Assembly: GCA_024138015.1 (NCBI GenBank)
Contig: JAMXBB010000007.1
Location: 71,668,932-71,732,931 of the forward strand
DNA: 64,000 bases
Direction: 5' to 3'
DNA from: Lumnitzera littorea
Lineage: Eukaryota; Streptophyta; Magnoliopsida; Myrtales; Combretaceae
Shown: positions 12,290-25,539 of the stretch, in pieces
Position numbering within the stretch: the first letter of the stretch is position 1
Layout of the letters: each line of letters begins with the position of its first letter
Position numbers and translations under genes: made by a program
The notes under the pieces: model-generated
What the model was told of the DNA's origin: nothing
The model's input: only the letters and a program-made list of their open reading frames with translations
Database searches by the model: none

Positions 12290-13078
12290 ATTAAAGAATA
12301 TATTTTGTTATCCTTTTATAAATTCATTTATTACACTTTTTTTTATTATTATGCTCGATTAGCTTTTATATTTTAGGTTTTCTCTTTTGCAAGGATAAGC
12401 AAAGCAGAAGAGCTTGTGGATGTTATATAATATCTACTTTTTATTTGTATTTTTTTTTCCAACAAGAAGAATCCATTACTAAATATGCAACTTCAAAAAC
12501 TTTTATACTTAAAAAATAATCCATGTCAGCAATTTAGATTACATTTAAATTATTTATTTTATAATATTTTTCATATTAGCAAAATAGACAAGTAGGTTAT
12601 TGTATAACTAAAAAGCTGGACCTCAGTGTTTATTTTGAGGATGTAATTGTTCAATTTTAAAAACCGCATGATTTGTGCCATTACAATAATTTAAAGGGAT
12701 AATCTGTATAATTTATCTAATATATTAAAATCTTTTAGTTAATATTTTCATTAACTGATCTCATTCTTTTGACCCTTTTTCTCTAGAATTTCCCATTTTT
12801 TTTTAAAAAAATAACCTCTCTTCCTCATGTTCTTTTCTCTCTCTCCTTTTTTGTTCCTTGGTTTACTAGTTTTATCTTTCCACTCTTTATAATTCCAAAA
12901 ATCACGTATCACTCATTTCTTCTCCCAAGTTTCTTACTTTAATTTTTAATTATTTTATTTAAATGTTTTATTAAACTCTATTATACCATTATAATTAACT
13001 TTTATATACATACCATGGTACGCGTTTGTCATCTATTAATATTAAGCAAATAATTTCATTTGACTCTCACCAATATTA
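12287..13078. other. Unassigned AT-rich spacer
   Basis: No gene or element recognised. It ends in the sequence that precedes the Helitron-like 5' end. Confidence 0.5.
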
Positions 13079-13302
13079 TCTATATTATTAAAGCAAATGA
13101 GGTCTTAAGTAACCATTTTTCTTAAAATTACATATTTACCCTCTATTTATTGTTATTTAATAGAAAAATTAACAATAAAATAAACTATTAAAATTATAAC
13201 TAATAGATAAATATATTCGTTACTTATTTTTCTCTCTCTTTATTTTTTTACTTACTTTGTATTTTCTCTCTTCCACTTTTCTACATTCTCCTATTAACTG
13301 GA

Positions 13303-13304
<2 letters not shown>

Positions 13305-13347
<43 letters not shown>
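13305..13347. repeat. (TC)n microsatellite
   Basis: About 21 uninterrupted TC units. The frame at 13257-13496 is a translation of this repeat and not a gene. Confidence 0.97.
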
Positions 13348-13351
<4 letters not shown>

Positions 13352-13390
13352 ATATATCTCTCTCGTTTACCTAATCCATTTCTACTTGTA

Positions 13391-13640
13391 TAGAGACCAA
13401 TTGCCCAATATGATAATATGGTTACTTAAAATCCCAACATACGGCATAGCACTACCCATGTCTTCTATGCCATCAAATTGTCCTCATGCCACCTAGATAC
13501 TTTCATGCCCACATTCACGAAGAATAGAAACCAATTGTCCAAAATCAAATTATGGCTACTTAAAATCCATAGCATTATCTATGTCTTCTATGCTATCAAA
13601 TCGTCTTTCTCATGTCAACATTCACCAATAAAATATATCA
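13391..13640. repeat. Tandem duplication, period about 134 bp
   Basis: GAGACCAATTGCCCAATATG at 13393 recurs as GAAACCAATTGTCCAAAATC near 13527. Both are followed by TACTTAAAATCC and CATGTCTTCTATGCCATCAA-like text. Confidence 0.7.
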
Positions 13641-13704
13641 TTCCATTCTTTTTGCTATTATCTATTACTTCCTACTATGTTTTTTTTTTTTTAAACTAAG
13701 AACA

Positions 13705-14215
13705 AAGGTAAGTATAAAATCTAATTTTATTATGTTAATTTCTATACACCTCACATGGAATTAGTAGTATATTAATTTTTACCTACCTTTCAAGCAGGTT
13801 TTCTTTCGAGTCACTGGATTCAACATCGTCATTTTCTCTAAACTACCAATTAAGGTAAATCTAAAATTCAATTTTATTATGTATGATTTCCATTTTCCTT
13901 TTATGGTATTAATCTTCTTAAAACCTTTGGCTCTCTTTTGTTATCTTAAGGCTCCTCCTATGTCTGACAATTATGTTTTATTTCTATCCATCTTTCATAG
14001 AATTAGTAGTATACTAATTTTCACCTACCTTTTAAGCAAGTTTTCTTTCGAGTCACGAGATTCAATAGTGTGATTTCCTTTAAACTGTTAACTAAGGTAA
14101 ATCTGAAATTCGATTTTATTATGTATGATTTTTACTTGCCTTTAATGGTATTAATCTTCTAATGATACTAAAGCCTTTGGCTCTCTTTTGGTGTTCTAAG
14201 GGTCCTCCTCCGATT
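13705..14215. repeat. Tandem duplication, period about 242 bp
   Basis: AAGGTAAATCTAAAATTCAA at 13852 recurs at 14094, with a shorter related copy at 13705. TTTTCTTTCGAGTCAC (13800 and 14041) and CCTTTGGCTCTCTTTTG (13923 and 14173) recur at the same spacing. Confidence 0.75.
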
Positions 14216-15677
14216 GACGATTTTAAAATCTATGAAAATTACCTATAAGTACTTATATATCAAATATTAAAATAAGTTAGCAGTAATAACATTTTTTTTT
14301 TGGCTAAATAATAGTAATAACATTTGAATTTTCTAAACAAAAAGTTCTTCATGTTTATTGTTTTTGATAGTTTTCACTTTCATTTGGTAAGAACATTTTT
14401 TTCCTTACATACGGTTATGTAGCCATCATACATATATTGATTTAGTTATTCAATACAAATTTCATGCAATTCCTACAGCATCATGATTATCAATTCATGA
14501 ATAGAAAATAAAGCATAAGAGATGAAATACAAGAAATTACTCTTTACACAAAAAATATTTTTTTAAAAAGAAAAAGAAATATTCTGTTTTCCCATAAATT
14601 TTTCTTGGTAAAATATTCCACTCTCTACTTATTTATGTATTGCATATGTTTCCATGATTTATGGTGAACTTCTCTAGACCATCCATAAACTATCTGCTTA
14701 TCTTTGACTCTATTAAATATCTTGAAAAAATTGTCTCTCTCTTCTCTTATCTTTTATGTTTGTATTACTTGGACTTGGTTTTGTATTATTTTTTTTTTAA
14801 TTTGTCTCTCTTCTTGCTAAAATTCTTTTCGACTTGGTACATATCTATGTTTTATGTTGTATTATTCGAGTTGGTTTGTTTTTTCTTATGTATAGAGGGA
14901 ATCCTAATAGGAACTTTATTGACAACTTCGTTGCAATTGAAACTCCAACTAAAGCATTGCCATAGTCAAATTACCATTGAAACATATTCCAGTAAATCAA
15001 CTAAAGTGCTATATTTATGTATGTTAAAAGTCTTCTAGCTATTTGTGTATGTTGTATGTTGGATTGCTATTTTGTTGATTAAATATGATATGTTAATATA
15101 TTTTAAGTTTTTACTTCATTTAACACTAATTTTCTAATTAACATATTTTATCGATTATTTATAAAATTTCATGGTTGATGCAAATATATAATTGTCTCAT
15201 CAAAACATAAATACTTCGTTTTTTAATAATACCTTAAAAAACAAACAAAAAATAAACATAAATAGCCACTGTGTTCGATTCTTGGCAATATAATACATAA
15301 TACTTGGTTTTGAATAATGGAAAGACAAAAATTTTAAACTTCATCTTACATTAATCATAAAGAGGAAAAACATTATTAAAAACCACATAGCATATATGTC
15401 CATGAAACAAATAGAACTTGGTTTTGAATGATGGAAATAAAAAACTATAAAGAATATTTAAATAGGCAATAGTCAAATTAATCATGCAATACTAAGGAAG
15501 AGGAAAAGGGGTTAGATGAGAATACTATATGAAGACCTTAATATAAAATTGCTATTATTAATAAATTTGAAATTTATAAGCATTACAGTAGTTTTTTTTT
15601 TCCACCGAAATTATAAATTTTGTATATAATTCTTATATTTTATTTTTGTACATACAACGCAAGTGCTGATTTACTAA

Positions 15678-16865
15678 TTATCATATTAAGTGCAACTATA
15701 TAAACATAGCATCACTACTTATCTTTATTACTCCTCGGATTTTATTTCTACTGTATTTTATCCCCCAAGTCCTACCCAAATGCTTGAGGAGATTTTTGAA
15801 CTAGGGGTTTGGCAACTTAGGCTTCAATATGTGGATCCATCGTTGCTCGAGATTATTGTAGTGATATTTAATAATTGTAAAGATTAGGTTTCAATGAATT
15901 ATTTCCCCAAAACTAATGCAGTTGTGAAATAAGTCGATGGAACATGAATCTAATTTCATATGTAACAAGTCCTACCTTTTTCTTATACCATACGGCATTA
16001 ATAGTTAAAAAAAAAAAAAAATTTTCAATTTGAGTAAACATTTAAATTGGAAATGCAAAAAGGAATTTATCTACCACATTAAGAAAACCATTTCGGCAAT
16101 TTTCATATGTAGTCATCATCTATATCATAGGGAAAGATTTGAACATCTACCCGTTATAACTAAACAAATAGTTTTTATTTGACTCCACTTTCAAATACTA
16201 TACTTTTAATTTTTCTTTTAACCTTACATAATACTAAATTTTACTCTCTCTTGAAACTTTCATTTGCCATCCCAGTTGCAATTTTCCTCTCCAGAAACTT
16301 ACAAACTGTCACTATATTTTCTCTCTCATAACTTCCACCCCAAGCTGCGGAAAACCGATTTCTCTCGATCCTATTCATTTTTTACAAGACTAATACCATT
16401 ATTTATCTCACCCTTAATTTGTACTCCTTTAAATCTAAACCATCAAATAAATTTTAAATTTAATGATTTAGATTTTAAAATATATAAATGAATGCTGAAA
16501 TGAATCTCCCATTCTCTATCCTAATTTTTGTAAACTATTTTCTTCTCTTTCTATCATATATAAACATAATTTCTTTTACTTCCATCCTATTTTCATAAAT
16601 TGACATGTATATACTCGAACAAACAGTGCATTTAATAAGAATTATTATATAGTTAGAGAGGAGAATTAATCAGAAAGTTTGCATTTAAACATGAGACTTT
16701 GGTTCAAGAAGATCATTGATGAAATATCATGTCATAAATCAACGATCTATTCATTCACTAAATTTAAGAAAAACACTTCTTTGCTTAGCTTTCTCATTTC
16801 AAGCAATCGAATAAGATATCTATATAACCATAGTTTTTCCATCAATATAAAAGGATTTTCTCACT
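15678..16865. other. Unassigned AT-rich spacer
   Basis: No gene recognised. A stretch at about 16158-16200 (AAACAAATAGTTTTTATTTG) resembles 13046-13075 just outside the Helitron's left end, hinting at a small dispersed repeat. Short frames (15690-15887, 16264-16491) carry no family signature. Confidence 0.5.
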
Positions 16866-18154
16866 CCTCCTTAGACTCGGGGCCAGTTTAAAACTTGCCC
16901 GAACCTATCAAGCCACAAGCCGTACTTTGAGTGAACTAGCATCAGCTTAGCTAAGGCCACTTTCAAGCCAGTTCAGTTAATTCGACGGTTCAATGAATTA
17001 GGTCACCTATCTAGCCACAAAAATTTTTTAAAATAAATAAAAAATAAAAAAATTTGCAAACCCGTTCATTATTTCAATAACTTTCCGAAAATTAAAACAT
17101 GTTACTCGTTACAACTTACATGCTGATGATTTTGCAACATCGAACACATTACACCATACACTAACGATGGATACACTCGACAAAATTAGAAATTAAAAAA
17201 CCACATGCTAAAAGCAACGGTGAAGATTTAAAAGAGAACCGAACATCTACACGTCAGACCTGAGCTTGCAAATCTCGCATCCTAGGATCTCCTCTCTAAG
17301 TTTGGCTACAACTATATCCTCATCATAATTAACCATCTCCCTTCAACGACTCCATTCTCCAGGTTCTTGAACCTGAACATTTACAACTGACATTTAATGG
17401 ACTTTAAAATCTCCTTCTTTTATAGCAACATCTGTTTCTATGGACATAATATCGTCTCACATGTAATCATTAATCTCAATCTCGTTAGGTTTAGTTTTCA
17501 TTAGAGGATGAACTTCGATCAGGAGCCTAAAAAAGGATCTATTTTTAAATAATTAAGGAAAATAACTACAAGGATGAACAATCTTTCCTTTAAATGAGTT
17601 GAGCATAGTATTTGAAAAGGTAGACAAAGGCAACGTTTTGTGAGTGAAGTATTATACAGACGTCTTATTTATAGGATATTTCCTTTCGCATGTTATGGAG
17701 ACTCTTGAAAATTTTTCGTTCCACCTAACATTATCAATGAATTGATGGAGGCTTTTTTATTTTTATTTTTTTACCAATCCTCATCTCTCGTTCTCTTTAT
17801 CTATAATTTACTTTGTCCCATTAGTTTATAAATTAATGCATTCAGTACGCATAGATTTTTTCCCTAACAATGAGCAAGGGGAATAGATTATTCATACACA
17901 AAGAAAAGAATGAACAAGTTTGTATTTGTTTAAATGGACAAGAAATTATATAATATGTATAAACAGACAACCTTGAGAAATTATATTACAAAACTTTCAT
18001 ATTTTGTCAGATTAGATTTTGCTATAGTTGGATAGAGAAAAGAGTATCCTGATACATAATGTGATATATTAAAGTTTTGCCATCCCATTCCTAATGAAAT
18101 TTCATATGGTTGGGGGAGAATTTTTTTTTTTTTCCAAATTTTAAGGTCATCCTA

Positions 18155-18445
18155 CATGAGCAAGTGCCTACATATCTATTAAACGATCTAGTTTGATGAT
18201 TTAGTTTTGTTATTAAAAAAATTTAAAGTGTTAGTCGATTTTTATTTTTCCAAAAAAGTGTTCACTTTACGTTATTAGCAAGTTTATTTTCTTTGGAAAA
18301 AAAAAATACCCTTGGAATACACCCTTTTTTTTTTCTTGCTCGGCTTTTTCAAAATCTATCAAAAATAAAATAAGCCTAATTTTGAAAGATCGCCAATTAA
18401 TGTCTTTTTTCTTTAAAAAAACCAATTTTTCTATGTGATAAAAGC
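18155..18445. repeat. Possible Ogre-LTR-like fragment in the hAT 3' region
   Basis: GTGCCTACATATCTATTAAA near 18167 and the TTTTTATTTTTCC-type run after it echo the block at 541-640 of the first Ogre LTR. It lies between the hAT dimerisation domain and a possible transposase tail at 17545-17240. Borders unknown. Confidence 0.3.
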
Positions 18446-18479
18446 CTTTTAAACTAAATAAATAAATAAATTAGTTAAG

Positions 18480-19049
18480 TTACTATCACCTTTTGGGCTA
18501 CTTTATTCCAAGGTTGAGCCTTTACTCCCTCCAAGAGAGTTAAAGTTGCTAAAGTAGTCATCTTCCTCATTGAATGTCCCCATTAGTTCTTGATCTCTGT
18601 TGATTGCTTTCCATCAATCTACGTTGCACACAATAGCTTCTATGTTGATGGTGCTCAATGATGTGCGACAATTGTCAAGAATAAAGTTAGCAGAGCTAAA
18701 CACCTACTCAACTACTACCATTAAGGTTGTAGAGGCAAGGACTTATCATTTTATGCGGGAGAGGATGGGGTACATCTTTCTTTGTAACTTCCAACGCTCC
18801 AGAATATCGAAATTACAAATGCCGATATTATCCCTAAACTTGAAGTTAATGTTCAAATAGTGTCATAGCTCTACTTGTTGCCTTCTAAACTTATGTCTCT
18901 TCAACTTATGGGCTAATAGTTGTTCCTCTAAAAAGAAGTAATTGTGTATCATTGGGGCGGTGAGGGAATAATAATAGCTTAACCATCATACACATATGAA
19001 AAATGTTGAAAAAGCTCATTCATTTCATCAATTTCTCAACAAAGTTCAT
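18480..19049 (-). pseudogene. hAT transposase, C-terminal dimerisation region (piece 3 of 3)
   Basis: Reading right to left, the minus strand gives FDILERWKLQRKMYPILSR at about 18820-18765, then FSSANFILDNCRTSLSTINI and EAIVCNVD with a following W at about 18690-18610. This is the order of the hAT C-terminal dimerisation domain: a W in DxLxWW, the P-x-L-S motif, the F-S-x-x-x-x-L-D-x-x-R-x-x-L block and the E-A-L-x-C-x-x-D-W ending. An acidic tail follows (FNEEDDYFSNF). Stops occur inside the domain. A further acidic stretch at about 17330-17240 (YDEDIVVAKLREE) may be the displaced C-terminal tail. The piece begins at the target duplication of the solo LTR at 19054. Confidence 0.8.
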
Positions 19050-19053
19050 TATC

Positions 19054-19231
19054 TATCATGCCCCGAAACGGCAGTCATAATAATCCTGTCGTAAAAATTA
19101 TTCTAAGATAGAAGCTGACCATACAGTCGTCTTCTTAGACTTGATTCACACAAGATGTCTACGACTAAACCTGCTTTAAAGTAAATAATCCATGAGTTAA
19201 ATAAATTATTTACTTAAGAAAGTATAAAAAC

Positions 19232-19263
<32 letters not shown>

Positions 19264-22049
19264 TAGGATTCAAGTATTGCAAATAATGTTTATAGGATTT
19301 TATTGTCTTATATTTCCTAAATAATACATTGTTTGAAAATGAAATATTTTAAATAAAAGCTAAGACCTTAAAGATATATCTATTCATCATATGTATTTTC
19401 TCACTCTCCAAGATCCAGTAGTTACTAGCTGTAAGGTAAATGTAAGCTGCTTCCGAGCTAGGGATGTGAGCAATCACAACTTAGTAAGTTGGGACGAACA
19501 CTTAAAACAGGGTTATCAACCAAATTAATTGGATGCAATATATGTTTAAGCAAATTCCATCACACGACGTTGTCCGGCCCGTTGTGAGATTAGAGAAATT
19601 CCATTCGCTTTAATCCGAGTTGAGGAGTTTCTGTTAATGCAGCAACTCATGACCAAACCTAGGCTTATGCAATGAAGACACTGCTCCTCCTGTGACTACC
19701 TTTAAATCATTGACTTCACCCTTACCATAACCTACTCACCTGTCACTTAGCTTGACTAAAAATGAAAAAGGGACCAATCATATTATCCAACGTTATCCCT
19801 TTCAAAGGGGTCGATATTTAGCCAGAGAACCCTAAGTTTCTCTTGATGGGTTGCTATGCATGTCTAATTTAGAATTTGAAGAAGTCATATATTTAATTAG
19901 ATTCAGTTTAAGGTGTTCAATCATTACAACAATTCATACAAATACAATCTACAGCTACGAATTAGAATCATAGCATCAACTTAGAAACAAGCACATGTGC
20001 ATAGTCTATTATCTAACAAGCACATACACATAGTCCATCATCTAACAAGCACAATTAAGTATAATTTCAAAAATTTCTATAATACAAATATTATTTCAAT
20101 TTTCCATATAACCGCTATAGATTGGTTTTATCCTATAATGCCTACTGTTATCTTTGGTTTAGGGCTTAATATACCTAATTATTTTGGTTTTCAAGTCTTT
20201 TACAATTAGTCTTGAATTAGGTTAAGTTCTGGTTTAGTTTTCGCATCGATTTCTTATTTAGGTTCTAATTCAGTTTATGAGTACGGTTTTATACGCGAAC
20301 CCTATAAACTTATTTTGACTCATAATGTGAAATTAATCACATTATTGTGGATATCCTAAATATCATACTTAACCCCTAATTAGTACTTAATTTGTATAAA
20401 AAACCTCTTATCCTAATTTGACTACCAAATTTATTCTCGATATGAGAAAATTTTTCATATAACTACCTAAATTTAAGTTTCCTACCAAATTTATTACATA
20501 TTTTTATTATTATTAGAATATCAATTTTAACTTAATATTTTCCTACTAATTTATTTCTTATATTTACATATTATATATTATCACCTAATATGTACATAAT
20601 ATACATATCTAATAGTCCTATCACTTCAAATATCATTTCTCAACATCAATTAACATCTTAAAATATCTAAATTTATGCCAAATCAGATTTTACATCTAAT
20701 TATCCTAAATTACAAAATTAACTTAAAATTTACCATTTTTACCTATTACATATTTACTACATAATACTCTGATTATTACATCTAACCCCCTAAATGCTAC
20801 AAATATCATACTTCATCAAATTTTAACATCCTAAAACATATAATTATGCCCTAAATCAATAATTATCCTTTTAATTACTTAATTAGCTCAAAATTACCCA
20901 TTGTATGTATTATTTTAAGGCTAAAATGTTATCTAAAAATTTTTAAAATTAATTTTTGAAAAAGGATTTCATGGCACTATTCCTAAGTAGTCTACAAAAA
21001 AATTTTGAGTCCAAAACTACATTGCTAAGCCTATTTATTTCTAATCTAAAACATATTCGGTTTTGCATGATTTCTTAAAAATAGTATATTTTTATACACA
21101 AAATAATCAAACTAAAATTTTTACCTAAATCTACATACTAAAATAACAAGATTCATAATTTTTCAAATATTTTTAACAATTTAAGAAAAATTAGGAAGAT
21201 ATCGGAACTTATCGAAGCTAGCTGCTCCAGCCACCATCAACTACTAAGGCCTTGTTGGCCAGATTGGGCGCTACCACCACCAGCCACCATCGTATGGTGG
21301 TGGTGACCATCCACTCTTAGGTTGCCGTCGAATGGTGGTTCCCTTCTAAGACCCTAACTGTACAAATTTTTGTAATTTTTTGTAATTAAACCCTAACTCT
21401 AAAAATTTTTGTTCTCTTTAATTTTTTTACTCTCCCAACTGACTAAATGTGATTCTGAAAAATTTTGGGGTATTTATAGGGCTGGTTTGATCTTTTTCTT
21501 CCAATTTTCATGTGACATTTGTCTTTTATCCTTTTCTAATTTACTTTTTATTTGTCTTAATTTAATTGGTTACTTTTATTTACTCAATTCCAAGCTGCCA
21601 CACCTCAATTCTGGATAATTCCATATTTTTCCATAATTATTTTTATTTTTATTTAATTATTCTTGTATTTTCTTTAATTAATTAACATTATTTTAGCATA
21701 TTTGGCATATTTCTTCTTACATGTAAAAACATATATGGTATAAATAAATACTCCCAAATATTATTTAATTTATTTTATGATTTTTAGTGTACATATAATT
21801 TATCTCTATGGATTCGTTAGTTATTGGAACTCGTTTTATACATTTCTGATAAATAATGAAAAATTTTTATAAAATTTAATATTATATTAATTAATCATTT
21901 TATTACTTATTTTCCTAAATTCAAACTTACGGGGTCACTTTTAGTAATAATCCTAGCTTTATCGTAAAATTTAGGTTAGATTGAACAATTTGCTCCATCA
22001 CTCTAAATTTTACGAACTGAACTTTAAGTAGCTGATTGTGAGGCTTACA
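19054..22049 (+). mobile_element. Solo LTR of a Gypsy-type element (family copy A)
   Basis: 2996 bp, starting TATCATGCCCCGAA (TG decayed to TA) and ending GTGAGGCTTACA. The 5-bp sequence TTATC flanks it at 19049-19053 and 22050-22054, a perfect target duplication. It shares long ordered blocks with 60029-63573, for example CTAAGATAGAAGCTGACC near 19100 and 60082, and TTGTGAGATTAGAGAAATT near 19582. Single LTR with no internal domain, so it arose by LTR-LTR recombination. It splits the hAT transposase between its middle and C-terminal parts. The TGTCATGCCCCG start resembles those I associate with plant Gypsy (Tekay-type) LTRs; that family name is an inference. An (AT)n(AC)n run lies at 19232-19262. 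Confidence 0.85.
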
Positions 22050-22054
22050 TTATC

Positions 22055-22644
22055 TGCACTTGTACTATACAAATCTTGGACTCCTGATAGGTTATCAAAT
22101 ATCTAACAAGATATATTAAGATAGTCTTCAAGAACGTCTATTTTACAACGCAAGTTCCTTATAATACTGTAACCACTTGGTCACCATTTTAATCGCACAA
22201 CCTTTTAAAATTGGGTCCTTATACGCATCAAGAACTGTAATAATATGACAACCTCCATTATGAAGTAGTGTGCACTAGACTTGTAAACTTAGGAAAAAAT
22301 GTTGGTAGCATTATGTAAAACTTTAAGTACTTGCAACAACTTATTGCATACATCCCAATCTCTTATGTAGATTTCAACTTTCAATATGAGGCACAAACAA
22401 AAATTAGACAAAAGATATTTATAATTAACCCTACTTTGTAATATTTTGTACATTGAATTCCAACCATGTTTAATATCCTTTTTAAATTTCGTGTACCTTT
22501 TACCGTTTTGCATGCGGAAATCTCTTTACATTTTACACAAAGTTAGCCTTTCAATAATTATTTTAACCGCTAACCTTATCAGTGTCACTTTGTACTCTAA
22601 AGCCTCTATTCCCTTCTCAACACATAGATTTAAAATGTGGCATG
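22055..22644 (-). pseudogene. hAT transposase, middle region (piece 2 of 3)
   Basis: In minus order, it opens with CHILNLCVEKGIEALE at about 22640-22595, which continues directly the FFHIKC of the segment ending at 48322. The frame at 22513-22289 then gives HGWNSMYKILQSRVNYKYLL and DWDVCNKLLQVLKVLHNATN, the conserved W-N-S-T-Y and D-W-x-x-x-x-x-L-x-x-F-x-x-x-T motifs of hAT transposases between the second acidic residue and the C-terminal domain. 22288-22055 continues with decayed sequence (an AHYFIMEV-like stretch). The first and last parts need frame changes. Confidence 0.85.
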
Positions 22645-22998
22645 TGTGAGACCCATACTTATAAGATTAAATTTGGTAGTCGATTTGTGACATTCTAAAA
22701 GGTAGCTTGATTAGAATAGAAACTTATAAGGAGTTTGGTAATATTAGTTGAGGAGTTCCCATAGGTTCGAAATTTAAAAATATAATAAAATATTAAAAAT
22801 ATAGCTAAAATAGTGAAAATTTGCTATATTATTATATAGTTATCAATAATGCTTGAATTAGGTCTCAATGATTAGTAATCACTTAGAGATAAATTATAAG
22901 AGTAACATACTTAATAATGTACATAAAATAATATATAAAAGACATGCATATACATCAAGTATAATTAATATGTTAATGTACATACCCGAAATTGAGTA
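22645..22998 (-). mobile_element. Solo LTR family copy B, 3'-terminal segment (1 of 3)
   Basis: Copy B is a solo LTR of the same family as 19054-22049 and 60029-63573, but on the minus strand, and now in three pieces: 48316-47144, 40823-39068 and 22998-22645. The pieces sum to about 3.28 kb, between the 3.00 and 3.55 kb of the other copies. This segment is the LTR's 3' end; the minus strand ends GGTCTCACA, compared with GGGAGCTTACA in copy C. Flanking GCATG at 22640-22644 pairs with ACATG at 48317-48321 as a 5-bp target duplication with one change. The split is caused by the Ogre insertion at 22999. Confidence 0.75.
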
Positions 22999-25386
22999 TG
23001 TCAAGCATGAAATTCGGTTTTCTTATTTTAATTTAATTTCCCATTTTTTGATTAATACTAAACCCTAACTAATTTAATATTAATCATCAACTAAAGATAT
23101 TGGGAAATTCTGATTTTTTATTTAGAAAAAATTTTTTGGATTCGCCACCCAACTAAAGTTGGGAAAAGAAAAGAAACTGTAATAAATTGGGTTAATTAAC
23201 TACGATTTAGCTACCGGTCTTCGATTTTAATTTAAATGAAAAACTAGAGGGTTTAGAATTCAGGAGATAACCTATTAAACTTTAACAGGTACCACTATCT
23301 ATTTACCGAAATTAAGTTTATTCTTCAAATTATAATATATTTTTAATATTTTTTAAGAAATAATAAAACTTAAAGGAAAAAAAAAACCCTAAGTTTCTGC
23401 ATATTTTATCGTCGCCTCGAAAGTATTTATGTACCCGCTAACCGAAATCAAACGACCATAGTTCTTTCAAAAAAACTTTAGCGTATTGGTTGGTTTTAAT
23501 TTTGAAAACCGGTCGAGTTTACATTTTAATTGATTTTGTTTATTTTAAGAAAAATCTAAAGGATGTCTTAACTCGTGAGTGATCTTATAAAAAGAATTCT
23601 CTAAAAGTCCTAAAATTTATTAAAAGGATTTTTTTATTATTAGTTTTTATTTTAAAAGTTTTCTATGTGAAGAAATCCAAAAAAAACTTAATGCTAAAAA
23701 AACCACCTAAATTAATATATACACATATATCATTATTATTAAACAACTACCTATATATAAAAGACTAAGACCAAAAATAAAATCTCCTAATCTAATATGT
23801 GCATATCCACTTATATTACGTTACCAATAATAACTAACTAACGAAATAATAATATAATAATAAATAAATAAATAAAAAGAAAGAACCAAACCTTATTGTT
23901 CGGTAAAGGAAGGCAACTTGGTGTGTGCTATGCTGAATTCATTAGCGACCAGCAGTAGGCTATTGCGTATCGGTGATAAGGATGTGCGTGGTTCAACTGT
24001 GGAGTGTGGCGGTGGTGCAATGGTCGCGTGTTTAGCCTACGTATTTATGGTGGAGTGGACAGCAACATGCTTGTGTGTAGGAGTGAGTCGCGTGTGTAAT
24101 TATGTTCAGTAGTAGGCATGCGCAGTACTGATTGTAGATGGGCCCAGTCGCAGAAGGAGGATGTCGAGGAGGTACTAGTCACAACCTTTACAGTGTTGAA
24201 AGTGCTGCTAGTCAGTCGTCGTGAAAGCAGCAAGTGAAATGGAGTTTATCGTGCAATGCAGTGCTGGTTTGGAAACTTATGCATGTGCTCTATGGTTGAG
24301 TGTAACTACTGTAGTTGTGTGTTCGTCTATGGTTGGGCTTGCTGCTGTCGTTAGTACGTAAGTCGTTGTTTGCATGTGCAAGGGGATTTGGCCATTCGTA
24401 TAATAAGTTGTCGGTAGGAACTAAGGATGCGCGTGTCGCTGGTCAGAATCATGCATGATTCTTACTATTTGGTTTTGCGCTGTGATTGTGTTGAGGTTGA
24501 GAGTGAGTTTGTTCACGAGTGAAGTTTGATCGGATTGGGGATGGTATTGGGCGATTGAATGTAGTACCAGAGAAGATGGCGATAGTGTTTGCTGTTGAGT
24601 GGTCGCGTGAGATGCAGTGCATGGTGGAGTGTTGCAACAGTGTATTGGACGTAGCTGTCGTGAAGTTAGACAAGTGATGAGCACGGTGCCGAAGATTGTG
24701 TTTGGTTAGTGGATTGCTGTCATGTTTGGGCATAGACTGTGAAGTCTTGTTTATGGTTACTGGGTTTGGGATTGAGAGAAAGGTGTTTGTTGCTGCGTAT
24801 GAGAGTTTATGGATGTACAGCAAGAGTGATATTTTGGTCCTCTCCTCCCAAGAAAAATCCTCCTTCGCACTGCATAAATCTTATTGATAAGATTCGAAAT
24901 AAATCTTTTGTACCAATTCGTATCTAATCAAATATGAATCTTACAAGTCTTTGTTACATTAGATTCAAAAGATTTATTGAAATTTAAAATTAGATTTTTA
25001 AAAAAGAAATCGCAATGGAATAAAAGACACACGTGTGCCTAATGAGATTTGACTTCAAACTAAATCTAATTCAATATTCCAATGTTTATCTGTTAAACCG
25101 TTGGCCTGTGTTTTGATTTTTGGTACAATTGAATTGTACTAAAAACACGTGACTCCCTAAAATAATTATTTGAAATAAGCTAAACTAAAACTAAAACTAT
25201 TTGTCCCTAAAATAATTTCCTCTCTAAAAATCTTTATAATTTTTCTTTTCTCATTTTTTTCTTTTGTATTTTCATCTTTTTTGAATTTTTATTATTTATA
25301 TTTTTCTTATTTTTGAATTAGGGCCCTATTTAAAAAAAAAAAAACCAAAACTATAACTATTAGGAGGTAAAAATCAAGTGTTTATA
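22999..25386 (-). repeat. Ogre 3' LTR
   Basis: 2388 bp, starting TGTCAAGCATGAAATTCGG and ending AATCAAGTGTTTATA (the terminal CA has decayed to TA). It matches 36637-39067 throughout. The short frames inside it (23918-24112, 24045-24927) are the GC-richer middle of the LTR. They recur in the other LTR with different stops, so they are not genes. Confidence 0.9.
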
Positions 25387-25401
25387 ACTACTCCTCTTTT
25401 T
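25387..25401 (-). other. Ogre polypurine tract
   Basis: Minus strand AAAAAGAGGAGTAGT, ending exactly at the 3' LTR start. Confidence 0.7.
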
Positions 25402-25539
25402 GATGAAGTTTGAGTAAAACTTTACCATAAAGACAAAAGAGACATTGTTTATACCTCGAAATGACTCTATCCTAAGGAACACTACACCTAACTAGTTGAA
25501 GATTTGACAATGATAAACTTGAAACGAAGAATAGTAAGG

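Larger units (their letters stand above)
13079..15677 (+). mobile_element. Probable non-autonomous Helitron
   Basis: The left end TCTATATTATTAAAGCAAAT, preceded by A, matches the usual 5' end of plant Helitrons. The right end has TTTTGTACATACAACGCAAG, then TGCTGATTTACTAA followed by T at 15678; this resembles the 3' end of plant Helitrons (degenerate GTGCAACGCAC hairpin, then CTRR-T). That fits insertion between A and T without target duplication. No Rep/helicase coding sequence is visible, so it would be non-autonomous. It contains a (TC)n run and two sets of tandem duplications. The hairpin is decayed, hence moderate confidence. Confidence 0.45.

Noticed and set aside
16868..16900. Exact terminal inverted repeat and 8-bp duplication of the hAT element
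   Set aside because: The candidate ends at 16868 and 50222 share only short, imperfect similarity and I could not pair an 8-bp flank, so the outer ends are given only as estimates.
24045..24927. Several frames of 60-124 codons on both strands
   Set aside because: They lie in the GC-richer core of the Ogre LTR; the matching frames in 37878-38585 are broken at other places, so they are not conserved proteins.
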